DNA of 64,000 nucleotides, from assembly GCA_947623455.1 (NCBI GenBank), contig OX392536.1:33485465-33549464 (forward strand). Direction: 5' to 3'. Below, piece by piece: positions 12,319-23,024 of this stretch; positions within the stretch are counted from its first letter, which is position 1, and the number at the start of each line of letters is the position of its first letter. The notes under the pieces were generated by a model that was not told the DNA's origin, made no database searches, and saw only the letters and a program-made list of their open reading frames with translations. This DNA is from Mimachlamys varia. Taxonomy: Eukaryota > Mollusca > Bivalvia > Pectinida > Pectinidae. The translations under genes and the position numbers were made by a program.

Positions 12319-12920
12319 GTAAGACGATGCCGGCCTAGCGTAGCATGCTAGCCACGGGAGTACGGCGATAATGGCCTAGATACAATCCTATCTTAGAATG
12401 CATGGCTAACAAACTCTATCAGATGTAATCGAATCGAAATGTCGTCTAAGGGGTTGAGTATTAACAATATCAAGTCTGCAATACATCTTATTAAAGATAG
12501 CCAACATGCAGATGATGTGAGGGTTCTGATCATTTTAAGTTCAATAGAAACTGAAAGTTATATCAGCGTTATTTCATAAATCGCATGCTTTGTAGAAAAT
12601 TAAAATTTTGCTTAGCTCAGAACCCCGTGTTTGTTATCTGTGTTTTACGATCATGCTGTTCCTGATGCTACAGTAGTTAGACATCAAGTTCCTGTTGCTG
12701 TAATGATATATGTGGAATTCCGTGGAATAGAAGACATTGTTTAAGTTTTATCTTGTATGTCGCGTGTAGTGAACAATTCCCATCTAGTCCGTTTTAGCTT
12801 TTTATCCGTCATACTTTACACAAATAAAATTGCCGACATTGCAGATCGTTTTATTATTTATTTCATTGTTTAGTTCAAAGGAGTTTGTTAATCGTATGGG
12901 CATGTCTAACCATCGTATTT
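12319..12920. other. Probable intron of the candidate unit; otherwise empty
   Basis: AT-rich, without open frames of interest. It ends in CATCGTATTTAG, a plausible splice acceptor at 12,919-12,920. Confidence 0.25.
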
Positions 12921-12939
12921 AGTCATAGAACATGGTAAC

Positions 12940-13116
12940 ATGGAAACGAAGCTCTCCTTCTTAATTACCGACAGACAAACCAACTTTACTCCGAGGAAGG
13001 AAGTCCCTGATACTGTAAAAGTGGAATTGTTCGCGGTGTGGAAATGTTTGCTTATTTCGCTGGCATTTATAATCTTCGCCAATATATCCACACACGAACA
13101 AATTCAACACCACTGA
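12940..13116 (+). CDS. 58-residue frame with one membrane segment
   Basis: ATG at 12,940 has an ideal context (A at -3, G at +4). It opens 58 codons ending in TGA at 13,114-13,116. The protein starts METKLSFLITDRQTNFTPRK, then has a hydrophobic span of about 17 residues (residues 34-50, CLLISLAFIIFANI) and a short tail. This fits either a small single-pass membrane protein or the N-terminus of a type II enzyme. An acceptor TATTTAG lies 20 bases upstream of the ATG. The segment right after it (13,132-13,362) is open in another frame, so a broken longer gene is possible. No family is recognised. Confidence 0.4.
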   Translation: METKLSFLITDRQTNFTPRKEVPDTVKVELFAVWKCLLISLAFIIFANISTHEQIQHH

Positions 13117-13164
13117 AACTCTCAGCTGTGTAATAGAAGTATAGGTACACCGTGCAAAACAGCA

Positions 13165-13362
13165 TAACAGCTAGCGCGAACATGTCCACATCGCCAACAG
13201 TTTGGAGGCTGACTAAGCGGAACATTCCACACGCAAAAATATTTGCTTTTACAGTATCCTACAATTGTACAACGCATTCTCCGTTGCCGGTGACCTTGTA
13301 CGATGACCTTGACAGATGGCCACATAGTGGCAAGGAAATCACACATTTGTTACTTCTTAATG
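13165..13362 (+). CDS. Candidate exon, unrecognised; possibly the lumenal part of the preceding frame
   Basis: The frame is open from about 13,135 to a stop at 13,373. It reads ITASANMSTSPTVWRLTKRN near the left end and YDDLDRWPHSGKEITHLLLL near the right. Possible limits are an acceptor (CAAAACAG) before 13,165 and a donor AATG/GTACGT with GT at 13,363-13,364. It lies 50 bases from the membrane-segment frame but in a different phase, with a TGA and a frame change between, so either it belongs to another isoform or the locus is degraded. The minus strand is also open here (13,122-13,346), which weakens the call. Confidence 0.3.
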
Positions 13363-13750
13363 GTACGTTATAAACGACTCATGGTGAACTTTGACATACA
13401 TGTGAATGACTGACCTTGGCGGATCATCGAACATTTATGTGGTGAACAGTCGGTGTCTCAGTTTAATATGCAACATCTCCATGTATCATTTTCTGGCGGA
13501 CACACAAATCATTATGTACATGCCTAAACCAGATTACTAGGTCCAACATGTTCAATCCCTTGGATTGCAATAGCCGAAAGCGGCCTGGTTAACGGTTTAT
13601 ATTAAGGCAAATACCACTCCCCAGATATAACGTGTGACCCTCAATGGTTCATCCTCAATGGGACAATATATAGTAAGCAGCATAACACGAACACTTGACG
13701 AAATGTCATATATAAGCCATCATAGTTTGGCCATAACTACATGTATTTTA

Positions 13751-13972
13751 GGGGCCATGGTGCCGAGTGTTTAAGGTATCCTGACATTGTCCAACTAGCC
13801 CTCAACCTCTGGGTTGCGAGTTCGAAACCCACGTGGGGCAGTTGACAGATAGGACCGTAGGTCGGTGTTTTTTCTTTGGGTATTCCGGCTTTCCTCCACA
13901 TCCAAAACCTTAAATGACCATGCCTGTTTATACATTGTAGGACCTAGAAAATAATCAAACCGAACCATAAAA
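13751..13972 (+). mobile_element. tRNA-derived SINE, family A, copy 1
   Basis: The head resembles a tRNA: a diverged A-box region GTGCCGAGTGTTTAAGG and a B box with GAGTTCGAAACCC. The body contains GGTATTCCGGCTTTCCTCCAC and the tail is A-rich. A second copy lies at 33,581-33,787. The shared middle part also occurs in the SINE B copies at 28,898, 32,712 and 38,515. SINEs are non-coding and copied by a LINE partner. Confidence 0.85.
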
Positions 13973-14109
13973 ACTGTTTGACCTCAGTAATCTGTTTTTG
14001 CGGTTGGTACGATGATTTGTCTATCATAGTACATAGAGGTTATTCAATGGTTTCCCGGTCAATATCAAATATATTTCACGAATATGATAGATTGTTGTTT
14101 TATATTTTC

Positions 14110-14230
14110 CCGAGTGCGTAGTTTCACCCCTAGTTTCAAACTAAGGATCAGATATCGAAGTGATCAAAATTATTAGACTAATGTTTTTGTTAGATAATTC
14201 AATATCTATATACTATTGTAGAGGTGGAAT
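14110..14230 (+). repeat. Dispersed repeat shared with 42,140-42,225
   Basis: The two places share TAGTTTCAAACT, then GATCAGATATC or AATCAGACATC, then TATCAAAATTATTAGA or a close variant, in the same order and spacing. This indicates an old interspersed element; its ends and class are not clear. Confidence 0.55.
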
Positions 14231-14294
14231 TCAGTCTAGTTTATATTTCGTTTCCTTATTGTGTTAACTACCTGTTTAACCTCACAATGCGACC

Positions 14295-14640
14295 GCCGCC
14301 GACTGACCATATAGAACCTGTTCATGACCCAAAGTGGTTGACCTTATTAAATGACGACTCTTGCTGTTTGACCTAATAATTTGACCCTAGCCTGTTGAAC
14401 ATATATTAGTACATATTTACGGCCACATCTGGTTGACCTTATCGTGTGATGACTCTTGCTGTTTGACCTAATAATTTGATCTCCGCCTGCTGACCCTAAA
14501 TACAAATGTAGTACATATTTACGACCAAATCTGGTTGACCTTATCTTGTGATGACTCTTGCTCTTTGACCTAACAGTTTGACCCTAGCCTGCTGAACATA
14601 TATTAGTACACATTCAAGGCCGAATCTGGCTGACCTTATC
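14295..14640 (+). repeat. Imperfect tandem repeat, about 95-102 bp, about 3.5 copies
   Basis: GGTTGACCTTAT recurs at 14,336, 14,431 and 14,533, and as GGCTGACCTTAT at 14,628. It is followed each time by GACTCTTGCT and TTTGACCTAA. The sequence is dense in TGACC, a pattern common in mollusc non-coding DNA. Confidence 0.8.
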
Positions 14641-16100
14641 ATTCCTGTTAGTACAATGTACTTATAGTTAGATACTGATGTCGTTATCTGGCTATGGTTA
14701 TCCACTAATGTCTTACACTTCTCCGTCTTAAAAACATCTTACATTGACGTTTCCCGATCGTTAGAAAGGTTTACCCAGTTATACGTTTCAGTTTTATTTT
14801 TTAAGTCTACTGAATCATCAAAGGTCTGCAGCAATATCATACATGCATGCGAAGCGCCCTAACCTTACTCTATCAAGGGGCTAGAACGGGGGTCAAAAGA
14901 CTGACCTTCCACAGCATCATACATCAGTTTTCATATTTCGGTTAAACGAATGATTCATAGTTTGTCGCAAGACCCAATGCGTGCTTTAAGTCTGCATGTG
15001 TTGATGTAAATATCTTTCACATGGGACCTTATACATTGGCATCACAGACAACCTGGCTGACCTCTCAAGGCCGAAGTTCTATCGAACCACATTTTGTGCT
15101 TTTCTGATGTCATGCTTAAAACAGGTCTTATTCTAAATTACAAAAAGCGTGACATTCGCCTAACGGTGTATTTCTAGGATAGGAGATTAACTACACGATG
15201 ACAACTTATCGCTATCTATAATAGATGAGCGTTGTTTCGTTCCTGGTCTCTGCTGGTCTTACGTTTTAAAGTGGTCACTGTCCATTGGTACTTACTTCTG
15301 ATCGCCCGTGCGTTTGATGCGGCGCCCCCTGGGAGCAGGTCTCTGACCTAGTACTGATAACTGCGCCTATCTTTGGCCAAGCCTATCGTCTAGTCATGTA
15401 TATCTGTTAGGCGAGTGGGTCAATATTGATGATTCTGGAGGAACTGAACAGATATACACAAATATATATATAGTGTATATGAATCATCTCGGGTCTCATC
15501 AATGTATTCACATTACTCATAAAACCAGCTATGTGTGACTGCATGGTCAGCCCACGTCACACGAATCGAACGGGCCGGCTGAGCTTGTCAAGGCACTTCC
15601 GGCTGACCAAGATATTTTTCTATGCTGCTGAGCGGGTTCTTTTTTCTGTGAATATAATAAGATGAACGATTATTTAGTCCTAAAGCAATTTCCATATATA
15701 AGAATAGATATAAAACATATTTTTTATGCATGATTAATTTGATCATAGTTGCAGTCAGTAGCAAAAAAATGTTTCAAATGTGTGACATGCAATCCAATAA
15801 CAGATATATTCAAAATGTTACCAATAGATTAATGTAATATTTTCCCGTTGTAATTACTATTCTAACTCATTCCTTAGGTAAAATGGCGTCTGAAACTGAA
15901 TTCAACAGAACGTAGCACAGTCCCGTTTGTAAGGACAATTTGCTGAAAAAAATCCAAATTCCTAAAATTTTTGAATGTCATTAAGTGTGGTTGTCCGAAA
16001 GGCTCTGACTCTCTGACCCGCTAAATATTTGGACGGCCGGCGGGTGCAAGAGTCCGAATTCTCCTTGTATAAAATATGTGAAATGTACCGACCCGTGCAC
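14641..16100. other. No gene seen
   Basis: Mixed sequence with a short AT dinucleotide run at about 15,463. No exon, RNA gene or clear mobile element was found. Confidence 0.35.
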
Positions 16101-16246
16101 TGGTCGCTGTTTAACCTGTGTTTTATAATATGAAACGTTTTCTATTACATGCAAATTAGGTACCAGTGGAAAGTACAGATATTTTTTCTACCTACCCTTG
16201 TTATAGAAAACGTTGCATATTCAAAACACAACTAAACAGCGACCCA
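16101..16246. mobile_element. Small MITE-like inverted repeat
   Basis: The first 44 bases (TGGTCGCTGTTTAACCTGTG...) and the last 44 are diverged inverted copies, both ending inward at an ACGTTTTCTAT-type sequence. The element is 146 bases long. I could not read a convincing target duplication, so the class is open. Confidence 0.55.
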
Positions 16247-16306
16247 TGCGTTTAATTTCATCACGCCGTCGTTTTATCTTTCCTGCGTCAGAGTTAATCG
16301 TAGTCG

Positions 16307-16341
16307 TGACGTCACGTCATTGTTGAGCTATTGTGACGTCA
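16307..16341. promoter_or_regulatory. Two perfect CRE sites
   Basis: The palindrome TGACGTCA occurs at 16,307-16,314 and 16,334-16,341, in a small CpG-containing patch. This octamer is the binding site of CREB/ATF-type factors. Whether a promoter lies here is inference. It is followed by a repeat containing AAAATGGCG, a YY1-like motif. Confidence 0.4.
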
Positions 16342-16365
16342 TGTCGCGTGAACTGCTATGCGGGA

Positions 16366-16565
16366 TAAATTTTTCTTACGTAGCTTTCTTACATTGGCAA
16401 ACTCTATCCAAAATGGCGATATATGAGAGAAAGATTTTTCTTATATAGCTTTCTTACATGGACAAACTCTATCCAAAATGGCGATATATGAGAGAAAGAT
16501 TTTTCTTATATAGCTTTCTTACATGGACAAACACTATCCAACGTGGCGAGATACGAGAGAAAATG
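16366..16565 (+). repeat. Three tandem copies of a 65-bp unit
   Basis: The unit runs from TTTTTCTTA through CTCTATCCAAAATGGCGATA to GAGAGAAAGA and is repeated three times. The first two copies are nearly identical and the third has about six changes. The 64-codon frame at 16,458-16,652 is a by-product. Confidence 0.92.
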
Positions 16566-17679
16566 TTTTTTCTTTATACATTAGATTCGTTCTATCTATC
16601 AAGATTTGCCGTCGTGTTTAAGACCGGTAGACTAAGATTGATCGACGTTTGAATTGTACGTAGAACAACCAAAGGATATTTCAAACATGCATCAAACATT
16701 TATCACGAGTTCATTTTCTTGTTTAGACACTATTCCAAAGTTATACCCGAGGGTGAAGGTGCAGCTTGTGCACAGGTGCGTCTGATACAATTACCGTTAT
16801 TCTGTATTTAGGCCAACTTTTCTTGGTAACGTATCTGTGCGGCTAATTCTCCTTCCAAAATGAGTTCCAACGACGTCTAAGTGTGACAGTTCATGACTAA
16901 AGCCTATCAAAAGTTGTCGTGTTGTTCTTAATTGTAGATTCATCTTGTTTTATTAGGTTCCAAAAACAACAAATTAAATTGCAACATCCCGCTGTGTTTA
17001 AATATATATCGTAGACATGGCTACGTAACACAAGTGTTACCGGAACCGTGCTGTAGGCGGGCTGTAAACAGGTGTGTAAACGAAAACAAAGACGACAATG
17101 ATGTTCAAAAAAGTGTCAATATTTGTGTTGCGTATATTTAAGAGCATAACTCTAAAACAACATTACTGTCAAAGAAGAACAGAAAAAGCTCATTAGATTT
17201 GTTATGCATCAACTTTCCTACATGGACATGAAATACATGTTTGTCATTCAAATTGACAGTGTGTTATTTTTAGTTAATTGATGAGCTAATAAACTACAGC
17301 ATGGTCGATCACTAAAGTCTTGATTTACACACCAACGCATTCCTCCATATAGTACACAGGTTTATTTTAGACCGATTTGGCCCATTTGTTTGGGATTATT
17401 TTAATGTCTGATCATGCCGCGCGTTTGGCACCATTATACAGTCAGAAGCTGATGTAGACATTTAGAACGCATACGGAAAACTGTATCCCGAATTCTTTAT
17501 TTCATAATGCTTTCTGGAAGCCGTTCTTTAAAGATATTTTTTCGTGTTTTTTTTTAATTATGACGACTTAATAATTTCTATTTAACATTTGTTCTAAATA
17601 TGTTTTTGTTTGTTTATTTACAAGATGTAAGTAAATATGGTGAATGCTCTATGCCAACCTCCCACCTGGCGTTCCACTG
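16566..17679. other. No gene seen
   Basis: No exon, repeat or RNA gene was found. The right end is the left flank of the foldback element. Read on the minus strand together with the other flank, it continues an open frame (see the finding at 17,640-18,735). Confidence 0.35.
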
Positions 17680-18577
17680 TGGTCTCTGTAGCCCGAGATA
17701 CTCTGGCCCTACACCATTTTGACAGTTATATGTCTGGTGTAGGGCCAGAGCGCACTGCTATATGAAAACGTGGAATTCTCCGATACCGTTTGGTATCGCT
17801 GTAGTCACTGTCCGTTTCAGACCGCTTATATTATCATATCACCGGTAATGCCACTTAACTTACGTGTTTGCGATTAATGGGTGATTTTTCTATCCGTAGT
17901 CACCCATTTTATCCCACGTCGTCGTTCCATTCCGTCCATACAGAAGTTTATTTTTCGGAACTTTAAATTTCCCACCTCGACGTCGCCATTTTCTCATAAT
18001 ATGCAAATCGACCCAAATCTCGCGGACTCAAATTTCGGTGACGTCACGGGTCAGTGCGCCATGCGATGTAAATACAGAAAACACGTTTAAATTTAGTGTT
18101 GATGCCGATCCTTTTGAATCCACCTTCTTTTCGCTCGAAACATTCGCCACACATGGCACACTCCATCTTTGAATCCTGTGTTTATTTACATCGCATGGCG
18201 CACTGACCCGTGACGTCACCGAAATTTGAGTCCGCGAGATTTGGGTCGATTTGCATATTATGAGAAAATGGCGACGTCGAGGTGGGAAATTTAAAGTTCC
18301 GAAAAATAAACTTCTGTATGGACGGAATGGAACGACGACGTGGGATAAAATGGGTGTCTATGGATAGAAAAATCACCCATTAATCGCAAACACGTAAGTT
18401 AAGTGGCATTACCGGTGATATGATAATATAAGCGGTCTGAAACGGACAGTGACTACAGCGATACCAAACGGTATCGGAGAATTCCACGTTTTCATATAGC
18501 AGTGCGCTCTGGCCCTACACCAGACATATAACTGTCAAAATGGTGTAGGGCCAGAGTATCTCGGGCTATGGTCTCTG
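17680..18577. mobile_element. Foldback transposon, 880 bp, with 9-bp target duplication
   Basis: Two inverted arms of 386 bases each (17,689-18,074 and 18,183-18,568) differ at only two positions by my reading and flank a 108-base centre. The element starts TAGCCCGAGATACTCTGGCC. Each arm end carries a smaller inverted pair (TCTGGCCCTACACCA with TGGTGTAGGGCCAGA). TGGTCTCTG lies directly outside both ends (17,680-17,688 and 18,569-18,577), a 9-bp target duplication. Long arms with 9-bp duplications are typical of foldback and Mutator-like elements. It encodes no transposase. Mirror frames at 17,881-18,090 (+) and 18,182-18,376 (-) arise only from the palindrome. The near-identity of the arms suggests recent insertion or arm conversion. 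Confidence 0.93.
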
Positions 18578-18629
18578 TAACTCGTTCCACGTATCTCCGT
18601 CAGCTTGTTTATGAGTAGTCATAATTGTT

Positions 18630-18730
18630 CTATAAGAAGGGTAACGGATAGCCGGTAGCATAGGACTGGATGGCACGTGATGGCAGTCTCCGAACGCTCG
18701 TGGAGGTTTTACGATTGAATTTGTTGTAAA
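18630..18730 (-). CDS. Candidate terminal exon of the split minus-strand gene
   Basis: On the minus strand an acceptor CGCTGACAG precedes base 18,730. Joined in phase 1 to the exon ending at 23,025, the frame reads V-YNKFNRKTSTSVRRLPSRA... and ends at TAG (18,632-18,630). The intron would be about 4.3 kb and would contain the 51-bp array. A second frame, reading FTTNSIVKPPRAFGDCHH from the same acceptor, stays open much longer if the foldback element is removed. The frame choice here depends on the phase of the upstream exon. The final exon is the weakest member of the chain. Confidence 0.3.
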
Positions 18731-19249
18731 CTGTCAGCGATACCTCCCGTTCGGAAGGGGAACACACGATTTTACATGAAATCGAGATTAAAAGTGAAAC
18801 AAAATCCAGATAAATAATTTGTATACATAAATCATTGTGAATTCCTTGTTCATTACACAAGTTTTAACAGGGAGTGTTGCGCATGCGTGTAAACATACAT
18901 TTGGTATATGTACATGTACCACGTGCAACTACAGTTTGTGGTACAATAACAAAAGAGGGTGTCCTTTTTCTGTCCGAGTTTAATAGAAAAGGCTTAATTT
19001 GTGACAGATAACATTACATATTTCATAAAATGCTACTGAAAAACAAACTTTTGCACTTTTGTTGCAATTGAGTAGCCCTCATTTTGTTTAAAATATATTA
19101 CGCAAGGAAATGTGAAAGTCTTAAATTGCCAATTTATTATTTCATCTAAGTCATTTACATAATGTATCATCTTCAACGAATATTTACCCACACACTTCGT
19201 TTTCCGACAGCCATCCAAGTAAATATAAACAAAATACCTGTAGTACATT
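18731..19249. other. No gene seen
   Basis: Within the proposed long intron of the minus-strand gene. A minus-strand frame of 75 codons at 19,033-19,260 runs into the MITE and has no supporting signals. Confidence 0.35.
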
Positions 19250-19490
19250 GTATACCTCACAGGGACCTGATAATTTGTTACAGCTAGTTTTGGACCTAAA
19301 ATAGGGTGTTTGGGGGGTTAAGATCAATTTTCGATAAAAATGCCCCCTCAATGGTCATAAAAGCTCCATTGAGGGGGCATTTTTATCGAAAATTGATCTT
19401 AACCCCCCCAAATGTGTAAAATTACTCTAAACACCCTATTTTAGGTCCAAAACTAGCTGTTACAAATTCTCAGGTCCCTGTGGTATACCT
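19250..19490. mobile_element. 225-bp MITE with 8-bp target duplication (hAT-like)
   Basis: The element occupies 19,258-19,482. Its ends are CACAGGGACCTGA and the complement TCAGGTCCCTGTG, and the inverted arms extend to the centre at about 19,354 (TCAATGG / CCATTGA). The right arm has about 20 extra bases (near ATGTGTAAAATTACTCT). GTATACCT flanks both sides (19,250-19,257 and 19,483-19,490). An 8-bp duplication fits the hAT superfamily, though other families also make 8 bp. It is non-autonomous. Confidence 0.88.
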
Positions 19491-19763
19491 CTATTAAAAT
19501 AGTTCTCGGGGTGAAAAGTATGAGACTGGCCACTTCCTTCATTCGTATTTAATATTGCATTATTTATTTTACAATTATTTGGAATCACTTTTCTTCAAAC
19601 TAAGATTCGAAAACTGTTGATCTAATATTGGAAAATCGGAACAATTGAAGAGAAATACACGTGGTTGGTCAGGTGACTAAATAATTACTTTCAGTCGGAT
19701 ATTCGAACTTCGGACGTCTTGGCAATGTGTAAGTGCGCTATCCCCTTTGCCACTTCACCTGTA

Positions 19764-19802
19764 TCCTCGATATCCAGGGATTACGCTCACCTACGCTCTC
19801 TA
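19764..19802 (+). repeat. Half copy of the hairpin repeat
   Basis: CTCGATATCCAGGGATTACG followed by CTCACCTACGCTCTCTAC matches the left arm and loop of the hairpin at 1,824-1,897 with a few changes. The right arm is missing; the 51-bp array begins soon after. Confidence 0.6.
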
Positions 19803-19854
19803 CACCCCTGTAGATACACTAGTATCAAATGCAATCAAAAGGATACGGTATGAT

Positions 19855-22800
19855 AAGATACACCTAGCCGTGTAGCTCTTAAGTGTCATCACCGGATACA
19901 TCAGTATAGATACACCTGTCTTGTAGCTCTAAAGTGTCATCACCGGATACATCAGTATAGATACACCTGTCTTGTAGCTCTAAAGCGCCATCACCGAATA
20001 CATCAGTACATGTATAGATACACCTGTCTTGTAGCTCTAAAGCGCCATCACCGAATACATCAGTATAGATACACCTGTCTTGTAGCTCTAAAGTGTCATC
20101 ACCGAATACATCAGTATAGATACACCTGTCTTGTAGCTCTAAAGCGCCATCACCGGATACATCAGTATAGATACACCTGTCTTGTAGCTCTAAAGTGTCA
20201 TCACCGGAAACATCAGTATAGATACACCTAGCCGTGTAGCTCTAAAGTGTCATCACCGGAAACATCAGTATAGATACACCTGTCTTGTAGCTCTAAAGCG
20301 CCATCACCGAATACATCAGTACATGTATAGATACACCTGTCTTGTAGCTCTAAAGCGCCATCACCGAATACATCAGTATAGATACACCTGTCTTGTAGCT
20401 CTAAAGTGTCATCACCGAATACATCAGTATAGATACACCTGTCTTGTAGCTCTAAAGCGCCATCACCGGATACATCAGTATAGATACACCTGTCTTGTAG
20501 CTCTAAAGCGCCATCACCGAATACATCAGTACATGTATAGATACACCTGTCTTGTAGCTCTAAAGCGCCATCACCGAATACATCAGTATAGATACACCTG
20601 TCTTGTAGCTCTAAAGTGTCATCACCGAATACATCAGTATAGATACACCTGTCTTGTAGCTCTAAAGCGCCATCACCGGATACATCAGTATAGATACACC
20701 TGTCTTGTAGCTCTAAAGTGTCATCACCGGAAACATCAGTATAGATACACCTAGCCGTGTAGCTCTAAAGTGTCATCACCGAATACATCAGTATAGATAC
20801 ACCTGTCTTGTAGCTCTAAAGCGCCATCACCGGAAACATCAGTATAGATACACCTGTCTTGTAGCTCTAAAGTGTCATCACCGAATACATCAGTATAGAT
20901 ACACCTGTCTTGTAGCTCTAAAGTGCCATCACCGGAAACATCAGTATAGATACACCTGTCTTGTAGCTCTAAAGTGTCATCACAGGAAACATCAGTATAG
21001 ATACACCTGTCTTGTAGCTCTAAAGTGTCATCACCGAATACATCAGTATAGATACACCTGTCTTGTAGCTCTAAAGCGCCATCACCGGATACATCAGTAT
21101 AGATACACCTGTCTTGTAGCTCTAAAGTGTCATCACCGGAAACATCAGTATAGATACACCTAGCCGTGTAGCTCTAAAGTGTCATCACCGGAAACATCAG
21201 TATAGATACACCTGTCTTGTAGCTCTAAAGTGTCATCACCGAATACATCAGTATAGATACACCTGTCTTGTAGCTCTAAAGTGTCATCACCGAATACATC
21301 AGTATACATGTAGATACACCTGTCTTGTAGCTCTAAAGTGTCATCACCAGATACATCAGTATAGATACACCTAGCCGTGTAGCTCTTAAGCGTCATCACC
21401 GAATACATCAGTATACATGTAGATACACCTGTCTTGTAGCTCTAAAGTGTCATCACCAGATACATCAGTATAGATACACCTAGCCGTGTAGCTCTAAAGT
21501 GTCATCACCGAATACATCAGTATACATGTAGATACACCTGTCTTGTAGCTCTAAAGTGTCATCACCGGAAACATCAGTATAGATACACCTGTCTTGTAGC
21601 TCTAAAGTGTCATCACCGAATACATCAGTATAGATACACCTGTCTTGTAGCTCTAAAGTGTCATCACCGGATACATCAGTAAAGATACACTTAGCCGTGA
21701 AGCTCTAAAGTGTGAGCACCGAATACATCAGTATAGATACACATAGCCGTGGAGCTCTAAAGTGACCTCACCGAATACATCAGTATAGATACACCTGTCT
21801 TGTATCTCTAAAGTGTCATCACCGAATACATCAGTATAGATACACCTGTCTTGTAGCTCTAAAGTGTCATCACCGGATACATCAGTATAGATACACCTGT
21901 CTTGTAGCTCTAAAGTGTCATCACCGGATACATCAGTATAGATACACCTGTCTTGTAGCTCTAAAGTGTCATCACCGGATACATCAGTATCGGAGACATC
22001 TAGCCATGTGGCTCTAGAGCACCATCACCGAGTACATCAGTATAGATACACCTAGCCATATGGCTCTAGAGCACCATCACCGAATACATCAGTATATATA
22101 CACCTAACCGTGTAGCTATAAAGCGTCAACACCGGATACATCAGTATAGATACATCTAGCCTTTTAGCTCTAAAGTGGCAATACCGGATACATCAATATA
22201 GATACATTTAGCCATGTGGCTCTAAAGTGTCAACACCTAATACATCAGTATCCGGGACATCTAGCCATGTGGCTCTAAAGTGGCAATACCGGATACATCA
22301 ATATAGATACATTTAGCCATGTGGCTCTAAAGTGTCAACACCTAATACATCAGTATCCGGGACATCTAGCCATGTGGCTCTAAAGCGTGATCACCGGATA
22401 CATCAGTATAGATACATTTAGCCATGTGGCTCTAAAGTGTGATCACCGGATACATCAGTATAGATACACCTAGCCGTGTAGCTCTAAAGTGTCATCACCG
22501 AATACATTAGTATAGATACATGTACATTTAGCCTTGTACATGTAGCTCCAAAGCGTCATCACCGGATACATCAGTATAGATACACCTAGCCATGTGGCTC
22601 TAAAGTGTCATCACCGGATACATCAGTATAGATACACCTAGCCATGTGGCTCTAAAGTGTCATCACCGGATACATCAGCATAGATACATGTACATTTAGC
22701 CTTGTACATGTAGCTCCAAAGTGTCATCACCGAATACATCAGTATAGATACACCTAGCCGTGTAGCTCTAAAGCGTCATCACCGAATACATCAGTATCGG

Positions 22801-23010
22801 AGACATCTAGCCATGTGGCTCTAGAGCACCATCACCGAGTACATCAGTATAGATACACCTAGCCATATGGCTCTAGAGCACCATCACCGAATACATCAGT
22901 ATATATACACCTATCCGTGTATCTCTAAAGCGTCATCACCGAATACATCAGTATATATACACCTAGCCGTGTAGCTCTAAAACACCATCACCGAATACAT
23001 CAGTATCGGA
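19855..23010 (+). repeat. Minisatellite, 51/52-bp period, about 62 copies
   Basis: The unit runs GATACACCTGTCTTGTAGCT, CTAAAGTGTCATCACC and a GGATACATCAGTATA-type end. Units with CTGTCTTG are 51 bp and those with CTAGCCGTG are 52 bp. Some carry a 6-bp CATGTA insert. A block marked by that insert recurs at 20,007, 20,320 and 20,530 (spacing 313 and 210), so higher-order copying has occurred. Divergence grows to the right, where CTAGCCATGTGGC units dominate. The 51-bp units keep the frame, which yields false proteins on both strands (20,010-20,754 plus; 21,160-21,408 minus). Confidence 0.96.
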
Positions 23011-23024
23011 GACATTTAAGATAC

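Noticed and set aside
17881..18376. Two similar proteins (MIFLSVVTHFIPRRRS... and MIFLSIDTHFIPRRRS...)
   Set aside because: They are mirror images from the two arms of the foldback element, not a gene family.
20010..21408. Open frames inside the 51-bp array (YRYTCLVALKRHHRIHQ and CIYTDVFGDDTLELQDR repeats)
   Set aside because: The period is a multiple of three, so frames stay open on both strands without selection; units with 52 bp break them.
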